A stretch of DNA of 64,000 bases, taken from assembly GCA_030278955.1 (NCBI GenBank), contig JAOANR010000014.1:23810068-23874067 (forward strand). The letters are read 5' to 3'. Shown here one piece after another: positions 57,826 to 64,000 of this stretch. Each line of letters starts with the position of its first letter. Positions within the stretch are counted from its first letter, which is position 1. The notes below the pieces were generated by a model. The model was not told the origin of the DNA and ran no database searches. It saw nothing but the letters and a program-made list of their open reading frames with translations. The stretch comes from Hygrophila difformis. Its lineage: Eukaryota > Streptophyta > Magnoliopsida > Lamiales > Acanthaceae. A program made the position numbers and the translations under genes.

Positions 57826-58687
57826 AAACAACAACAATTTTTGTTCTCACAAGTATGGGTTAGGTGAACACTGTGCTGTAATGATGGTTTTAGATTTACT
57901 AAATCCCTCATCTCACATCAATGTCATTTCACAGCCACCCTAGTGAAATTTTCGAGTAATAAGCAAATACATGTCCAGTGGGTATTGGCAAGATTCAAAC
58001 CCTATTTCTACAAACAAAGGATCAAAGATCAAAGAACCTAAAACATCTAGTTATCTAAGAACTGCATGAATAAACCAAGAACACTTAAGTTATCTAAGGA
58101 CGCATAAAAGACAAATCAAGGCAGGAAAAATAAGGCATAAAAATAAATGTAAACAAACCTAAAAACATCTAAAATCTAAGAACACTTATTTGAAGCTCTA
58201 AGGTACAAAATCAAGCCAAAAACCCACTAAACATGCATTTATGAAGTTTGAATGTCAACTAGGACATAATAAATGTAACCTAGTTGAAACAAACAAACAA
58301 GCTAAGCATTTATTTCTAGAGAAAGCATTAAAGAGTGCCAAAACACATGAATAATACCATTTCTGGAAATTTTCCTTGTATTGACACTTTGAAAGCAAAA
58401 TAAAGAACCCAAGACCATCATTAACTTGAAGGTGGGGTTTATTCTAACTAGAAAGCTTGTAAAAATTCTGGAAAATGGCTACTCTAGGGGTTACACAAAC
58501 TGCTTCTACACTATACTAAAATCAAAGCATGTAAAGATTACACTACTGCAAGAAAATAAACTAAACTAAACTAACTACCTACCTAACCCTTAAGGGGTGT
58601 GGAACCTCCTGCTGTTCTTTTTGTCCCAAGCTGCTTTTTGGCAAAATTCTTGATCTAAGGATGATTCTTGTGTTGAGAGAGGTCAGC

Positions 58688-58695
58688 TTTTATAG
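58688..58695 (-). promoter_or_regulatory. TATA box of element E LTR
   Basis: TATAAAAG on the minus strand, lying between the two palindrome arrays as in elements A, B and C. Confidence 0.65.
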
Positions 58696-58757
58696 ACAAA
58701 CTTCGAAACCTTAGCCCCACCAATGTTGTGCTCATGTTCCACAGCTTCAATGAGTCA

Positions 58758-59152
58758 TGTTCGAATTATCTCAATCAATTCGAATTAATTCGAATTGTGA
58801 GATCTCTTCCTTGAGTTGGGGTTGTGGTCTTCAATCACCAATTCGTATTATTGTGAAGAATTCGAATTGGTTTTCTCGAACTGCTGGATGGCTTCTACTT
58901 GGCTCCCCTGCATGTGTGGCAATTCGAATTGTTTGTGCCAATTCGAATTAATTCGAATTGGACAATTCGAATTGCATCTTCTTCTTGTCTTTGGGTTTCT
59001 TCTCTCTTCGTTCCCTAATTCGAATTAATTCGAACTTGAACAATTCGAATTAGGCTTCTGCATCCCTTTCAACACAACCATTTCTTTGTTCTCTTCAGCA
59101 ATTCGAATTGTGTGCAATTCGAATTAACTCGAATTGCACAATTCGAATTGTG
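58758..59152. repeat. AATTCGAATT palindrome array upstream of TATA, element E LTR
   Basis: Four units of the same motif in U3. Confidence 0.92.
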
Positions 59153-59484
59153 CTTCAACACTTAACCAAATTTCAGTTTTGGGATTTTCAATCTTTTTCC
59201 CATCTTTTTGGATTTTTGTGGGCTATATTATTCTTTTGCCCATCTTTTCATTCCTTTTTCTTTTCTTTTTCCTTTTTTCATGTTTTTGGATTTTTCTAAT
59301 ACAAATACAATTTAAAATTGCATATTTTGTGTCTTTTTATTACCGGTTCAATGTTTTTACAAACTCGCATTAATCTGTCAAATTCAACTGCTTTCTTATT
59401 GAAATAAGATGGAATCACGATCAAAATGTCCGTCTCAGACATGGAAATGGATTGGAAATAATGGACGATTTTGGCCATTATCAG

Positions 59485-61800
59485 TACTCTGGTTACAATC
59501 AGATTGTAATAGCTAGTGAAGATCATGATAAGACCACTTTCACGTGCCCATATGGAACTTTTGCGTACAGGCGCATGCCTTTTGGACTTTGCAATGCACC
59601 TGCCACTTTTCAGCGATGCATGATGTCTATTTTCTCAGAATTTATCGAAAAATGCATTGAAGTTTTCATGGATGACTTCTCTGTGTATGGAGATACTTTT
59701 GATGAATGTTTGACAAATCTTGCATAAATTTTAAAAAGATGCGGGACACTAACCTAGTTTTAAACTGGGAAAAGTGCCATTTCATGGTCACCGAAGGAAT
59801 AGTGTTGGGTCACCGCATCTCGCGCGCGGGCATCAAAGTCGATAGGGCCAAAGTCTCAGTCATATCCAACCTTCCATTACCAAACTCAATAAAAGCAGTT
59901 AGGAGTTTCTTAGGGCATGCCGGTTTTTACCGGAGATTTATTAAAGACTTTTCTAAAATTGCCAAGCCGCTCACTAATTTGCTTTGTAAAGAAAATTCTT
60001 TCGTAATAAGTGAAGCGTGTGTTCAAGCCTTTGACACGCTCAAGGAGATGTTGCCTTCTGCTCCAATAGTGCAACCACCCGATTGGTCAATGCCTTTCGA
60101 GGTCATGTGCGATGCAAGTGATCTCGCCGTGGGTGCAGTTCTTGGGCAACATAAGGAAGGAAGGCACTGCGTGATTCATTACGCCAGCCATGCCCTGACT
60201 GAAGCCCGAGTCAATTACACCACCACGGAGAAAGAGATGTATGTTGTGGTTTTCGCGTTTGATAAATTCAGACAATACCTCATTGGTACGAAAACCATAG
60301 TATACACCGATCACTCTGCACTGAGATACTTGTTCAGCAAACAAGACACCAAACCTCAATTAATCAGGTGGGTACTTTTGTTGCAGGAATTTGACATCAT
60401 AATAAAAGATAGAAAAGGCAGAGACAATGGTGTTGCTGACCATTTGTCTCGAATAGAAAATGATAAAAATGAGATAGACGTCAATGAAAATTTTCCGGAT
60501 GAGCAACTGTTTGCCTTGCACCTTCATGATCAAGCTTGTCCATGGTTTTCCGACATTACTAACTTTTTAGCATGTGGAATAACTCCACCATTCCAGAGCA
60601 AGAAACAGAAAGCAAGGTTCAACCAAGATGTAGTTTAAGCATTGTGCAGATTCGATTATTAGACGATGTGTAACTGGGCATGAGGCTTATCAAATCGCTA
60701 AAAAATGTCATGAATCGGAATATGGAGGTCACCATGGCTCCACTCGAACAGCTCACAAGGTGCTCGAGTGTGGTTTCTATTGGCCTACCATTTACGAGGA
60801 TTGCAAGGCGTTTGTTAAGGCTTGCGACAGATGCCAAAGATTAGGGAATATCTCCAAAAGGGATGAAATGCCTCAAAAAGGAATTCTCATCCTTGAGATT
60901 TTCGATGTATGGGGTATTGACTTCATGGGACCATTCCCGACATCTGATGGGAATCACTACATCTTTGTAGCTGTCGATTGCGTGTCCAAGTGGGTCGAGG
61001 CGGTTGCGCTGCCAACCAGCGATGGTCACCAAGTCATCAAATTTTTGAAAAATAACATTTTCAATAGATTTGGTGTACCTAGGGTAATCATATCTGATGG
61101 AGGAACCCACTTTGTCAACAAAGCTTTTGCAAATCTCATGAGCAGAAGTGGGATTCTCCACAAGATCGGCACGCCTTATCATCCCCAAACCAGTGGCCAA
61201 GTCGAGGTATCTAACCGCGAAACCAAACACATACTCGAAGCCACTGTGGGGATAACCCGCAAAGGCTGGTCACGTAAACTCAATGATGCTCTATGTGCAT
61301 ACGGCACTGCATTTAAGACTCCCATTGGGATGTCCCCATATAGGCTTGTCTTTGGAAAAGCCTGTCATTTGCCTGTAGAACTAGAGCACAAGGCTTACTG
61401 GGCCGTAAAAACGCTTAATTTTGACCCACGAGTTGCTCAGAGTAAGCGCAAGTTGGACCTCAATGAAATTGAGGAAATACGTGCGCAAGCTTATGAAAGC
61501 TCGAGGATTTACAAAGAGCGGACCCAGAAGTTACACGATCGTCGTATAAAGTCTAAACACTTCTATGTTGGCCAAAATGTCTTGTTATTCAAATCTAGGT
61601 TAAAGCTGTTCCCCGGAAAGCTTAAATCCAGATGGGAAGGGTCATACGAAGTGGTGCACGTGTTTGAAAGTGGGGCTGTCAGGATTCGAACTGACAAAGG
61701 AGAGCTGGTGGTGAATGGGCACAGATTGAAGGAGTATCTAGGACAGCTCGACCCCGAAAAAGACGTCCAAATGACATCAGAGCCGGCCTATGCTCAATAA
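59485..61800 (+). pseudogene. Element F pol: partial reverse transcriptase, RNase H, integrase
   Basis: Starts at [19 protein letters not shown]; contains [25 protein letters not shown], RNase [15 protein letters not shown], integrase [33 protein letters not shown] and QVEVSNRE. Lesions: a TAA for Gln at about 59725 with a 1-nt loss just after it, and a 29-nt deletion at about 60637 that removes the YFWEDPYLF region and shifts frame. From about 60640 the integrase frame is open to the stop at 61798-61800. Confidence 0.92.
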
Positions 61801-61872
61801 ATATATATATCTATATAATTATTTATTACATATTTATTCGTCTCGAACGATAAGTATCCAAAAATCAACTAA

Positions 61873-62101
61873 ACATTTAGAGTACTAAGACTCTAAATGT
61901 GAGGATGTTGATATTTGGAGAAAAATTTAATATTCTTATGTTTACCTTGCAGGAATTCATGGAACCAACAAAAAGAAGGATAAAGCTCCAAAAACCAGGT
62001 TCCCGGTTGGATTAATGCTACATTTAATGGAAAGTAATTTCGGAATTTAGAGAAATTTAAAATCCGGAATAAAACCATAAAATGAGGGTGTTAATCCAAC
62101 C
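61873..62101 (+). promoter_or_regulatory. Post-pol structured module of element F
   Basis: Hairpin ACATTTAGAGT (61873-61883 with 61890-61900), GAGGATGTTGAT, acceptor CTTGCAG (ends 61952, 51 nt after the hairpin), stem GGTTGGATTAA (62005-62015) with TTAATCCAACC (62091-62101). The most regular copy. Confidence 0.8.
61959..62015 (+). CDS. Short basic reading frame after the post-pol acceptor, element F
   Basis: An 18-codon frame starting MEPTKRR, rich in Lys/Arg, begins 7 nt after the acceptor and ends inside the first stem arm. In element E the same place reads EEPTKRKIKL in frame but without Met; in C and A it is altered. It may be a small exon rather than a peptide gene, or simply part of the RNA structure. 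Confidence 0.25.
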   Translation: MEPTKRRIKLQKPGSRLD

Positions 62102-62260
62102 TAATTTATGCAAGCAATTTATAATAGAGTAATACTTCTGTTTAAATGTGTGCTTTCGGTATGCTTTTTCTTAAGAAAATCCATAATTTCAGAAAATTTG
62201 AAATTTTGAAAATTCTCAAAAATTTTCTAAGTGTTGATTGTGATCTTCTTTGTATCTCAA
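62102..62260 (+). other. Spacer, element F
   Basis: AT-rich; no gene or motif seen. Confidence 0.6.
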
Positions 62261-62833
62261 GCCAATTCGGTCTACATCGAATTGTTTGAAACAGATCACA
62301 ATGGAGGTGTACCTTGGGAATTTTAACTAATTCGATCTCCAAGCAAATTCGGTCTAGACCGAATTGGCCTAAGAGACCGAATTGGCCTCCCAAGACACAT
62401 GCTCCATCCTTGTGTAAATTTGGCCATGTAGCAATTCGGTCTATAGCAATTCGGTCTAGACCGAATTGATTTTGAATAGATCGAATTGATCTACAAAAGG
62501 CATTTGTGATTTCTTAGTTTTATTTATGCAAGTGAGCAATTCGATCTATAAGGCAATTCGGTCTAGACCGAATCGCCTCGCAAACGCATCCCCCATTATT
62601 TTTTCCTAAGTAACCAGATTCGGTCTTCTTGCTGTAATTCGGTCTCTAGACCAATTCGGTCTAGACCGAATTGACTTCAAAAGTCCACATTGCAGCAAGT
62701 GTGTGTTTGTTTCCCCTTGCAATTCGGTCTAGACCGAATTGGCCTAAGAGACCGAATCTCTCACAAACACTTGGAAACCACAATCAATTCGGTCTAGACC
62801 GAATTGATGGTTCGGTCTTCAATAGACCGAATT
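62261..62833. repeat. AATTCGGTCT palindrome array, internal copy of element F
   Basis: Six or more palindromes with arms CAATTCGGTC around TA (for example 62452-62469), flanked by single half-sites AATTCGGTC or GATCGAATT in inverted orientation. Same position and geometry as the arrays of A, B and E, with a third sequence. Confidence 0.92.
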
Positions 62834-62850
62834 AGCCCACTTTCCTAGCC

Positions 62851-62860
62851 CTTTATATTC
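62851..62860 (+). promoter_or_regulatory. TATA-like box of the internal promoter, element F
   Basis: CTTTATATTC followed by a long CT-rich leader, about 147 nt before the exon 1 ATG. Confidence 0.5.
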
Positions 62861-63002
62861 CCTTTTCCCCCTCTTTTCCCTCTTTTCCCTCACTTTCACC
62901 CTCCACACTTCGATATTTCCCCGAATCCTCTCTCGCGAACTTCGTCTTCCTCGCAAAACCAGAGCTCCTACCCACGTTTTACTCCGACTAAAGTGCTTAA
63001 GA

Positions 63003-63040
63003 ATGGCGTCTTCTTCGTCTAATCCCACTGAGAGTATCGG
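63003..63040 (+). CDS. Accessory gene of element F, exon 1 (38 nt)
   Basis: ATG GCG TCT... encodes a Met-Ala-Ser-rich start very close to element E's exon 1, ends at donor GTAAGT (63041), phase 2. The second exon lies outside the window, so the cargo type is unknown. Confidence 0.65.
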
Positions 63041-64000
63041 GTAAGTGTCCTATTTTCGATTTCGCACACCCATTTTCGTGATTTCAGTTTTGGTTTTTCC
63101 TTGTTTTGGCGAAATCGGTAATGGGGAGGGGAATGAGGCATGTTTTCGTGTTAGGCATGGTCGGGAAGTGGCCGGAATGGTTTGTGTGTGGTCAGAAATA
63201 TGATAGAACAGGGTAGTGCGAACTAGGGTTTTTCGTCCTTGAGTTCGAACCGCCATTGTTGCTGTTCGAGTTTTCTGTGGTGTAGGGATGCTCCTTTTTG
63301 AAAATTTTGGGCTTCAAAACCCACAAAAATCTGATCTTTGTTGATATTGTGAATATTTGTTGCCATTATTTTAATTTTGCATATCCTGTGTTGTTCCTGT
63401 GTTGTTTGTTTGTTCTATGCAAATATGAAAATGGGAAAACACCGTGGTTTATCTTTCCCCTGAAATCACTGTGTTATTTTACTGGTTATTTGATAATGTT
63501 GTTGGATATGCATGTTGATGATGTTGCCGAATCTATATTTTTGAAGCATGATTTATTGGCAAAGGTTTGCATGACACTGGTTATGAATGGACTATTCTCT
63601 TATGTTGTTTTGTGGTTTGCATGTACTGTATTATGCATTCCTCTTAATAAATGCTCCTGTGGGGTACCTGTTACCACCACTTGCAAACTCAACTGAAAAA
63701 GTTGATGTTTGCACATACTGGAAACATGGTATTGCAGAGGAAACCATGCCAAAATTTTTCCAAGTATTTTCCAAACACTATTGGCATGGCACTTTTGTCT
63801 AAAAAGACAATAGTTGGCAGAATTTTGTTTTTATTCAAGTGGTTGACATGTTTATTGTTGGGATATGTGGGGAATAAACAAGGGTAGCAACTTTGCTCAA
63901 CCATTAATACCCATTTCCCAAAACAAAAACTCAAATGGGGGACCACTCACACCCTCAACTTCATTAAATAAACAAGTCAACACTTTCCATAAAATCCAAA
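63041..64000 (+). other. Intron of the accessory gene of element F, incomplete
   Basis: Noncoding. The end (63700-64000) is similar, reverse-complemented, to 46320-46680 in element E, which lies about 500 nt before the acceptor there. The next exon should therefore start soon after the window. Confidence 0.65.

Larger units (their letters stand above)
40842..59483 (-). mobile_element. Element E: Athila-like LTR retrotransposon with long accessory gene
   Basis: On the minus strand: 5' LTR (59483-54610), two primer sites, gag, broken pol, post-pol module, array, accessory gene and 3' noncoding tract; the 3' LTR is lost in or beyond the gap. It is inserted into the reverse transcriptase of element F in opposite orientation. 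Flank bases after the LTR are GTACT (59484-59488); the matching target copy is not visible. Confidence 0.92.
54610..59483 (-). repeat. 5' LTR of element E (about 4.87 kb)
   Basis: TGATAATGG at 59483, TTTCA at 54610. TATA about 790 bp from the start. The part after the TATA box resembles A and C over long stretches (for example 55150-57130) except that its palindrome arrays use a different motif. LTR-end duplications lie at 54610-55060. Confidence 0.92.
59484..64000 (+). mobile_element. Element F: plus-strand family member, 5' part removed by element E
   Basis: Begins in the middle of the reverse transcriptase (YSGYNQI) right at the end of E's LTR. It contains the rest of pol, a post-pol module, a palindrome array, a TATA-like box, accessory exon 1 and most of the intron. 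Cargo exon, 3' tract and LTR lie beyond 64000. Confidence 0.92.

Noticed and set aside
63298..63696. 132-codon frame with hydrophobic stretches near the end of the window
   Set aside because: Lies in the intron of element F behind a good donor; the hydrophobic look comes from T-rich sequence and no matching frame exists in E's intron.

Overview
The window is plant nuclear DNA made up almost entirely of nested LTR retrotransposons. I see no convincing host gene outside them. Five of the six elements belong to one Ty3/gypsy family that looks Athila-like. It has an 18-nt primer binding site exactly complementary to the 3' end of plant tRNA-Asp, a DLGSS protease, an FMDD reverse transcriptase, an HHCC/DDE integrase and no chromodomain. 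LTRs begin TGATAATGG, are very long (4.7-6.0 kb), and a second gene lies downstream of pol. Content and nesting point to a flowering plant with a repeat-rich genome; I cannot name the species.

Layout. Element A (1-15206, minus; 3' LTR left of the window) has decayed gag-pol and, in the accessory position, a gene that reads as an F-box protein. It sits in the 3' LTR of element B. Element B (15207-24578 and 38988-39742, minus) keeps part of its 3' LTR and a roughly 1,440-codon accessory gene, but has lost gag-pol by deletion. Element C (24579-38987, plus) is complete, with two nearly identical LTRs of 5,983 and 5,745 bp and a 5-bp target duplication ATGCC. It has no protein-coding interior and lies in codon 3 of element B's accessory gene. 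Element D (39743-40341) is the edge of an unrelated LTR (TGTAACACC), followed by a 500-N gap. Element E (40842-59483, minus) has an intact gag, broken pol, a roughly 1,430-codon accessory gene and a 5' LTR. It is inserted head-on into the reverse transcriptase of element F (59484-64000, plus), whose integrase, post-pol region and accessory exon 1 follow.

How the parts work together. Gag-pol should supply capsid, protease, reverse transcriptase, RNase H and integrase from the LTR promoter. Downstream of pol every autonomous-type member repeats one architecture: a hairpin, a splice acceptor, a long-range stem with covarying bases, an array of palindromes, a TATA-like box, and a short first exon (68, 32, 38 and 38 nt in A, B, E and F) always ending in phase 2. 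A 1.1-1.5 kb intron carrying a second copy of the hairpin follows, then the cargo exon. The cargo differs between members. The palindromes have completely different sequences in different members, yet within each member where both can be seen (A, B and E) the LTR and internal arrays match. The non-autonomous element C has lost all coding sequence but kept hairpins, acceptors, stems and arrays, which suggests these are cis-acting parts.

Splicing, promoter activity and the binding role of the arrays are inferences from sequence; similarity statements come from reading by eye, not from database searches.
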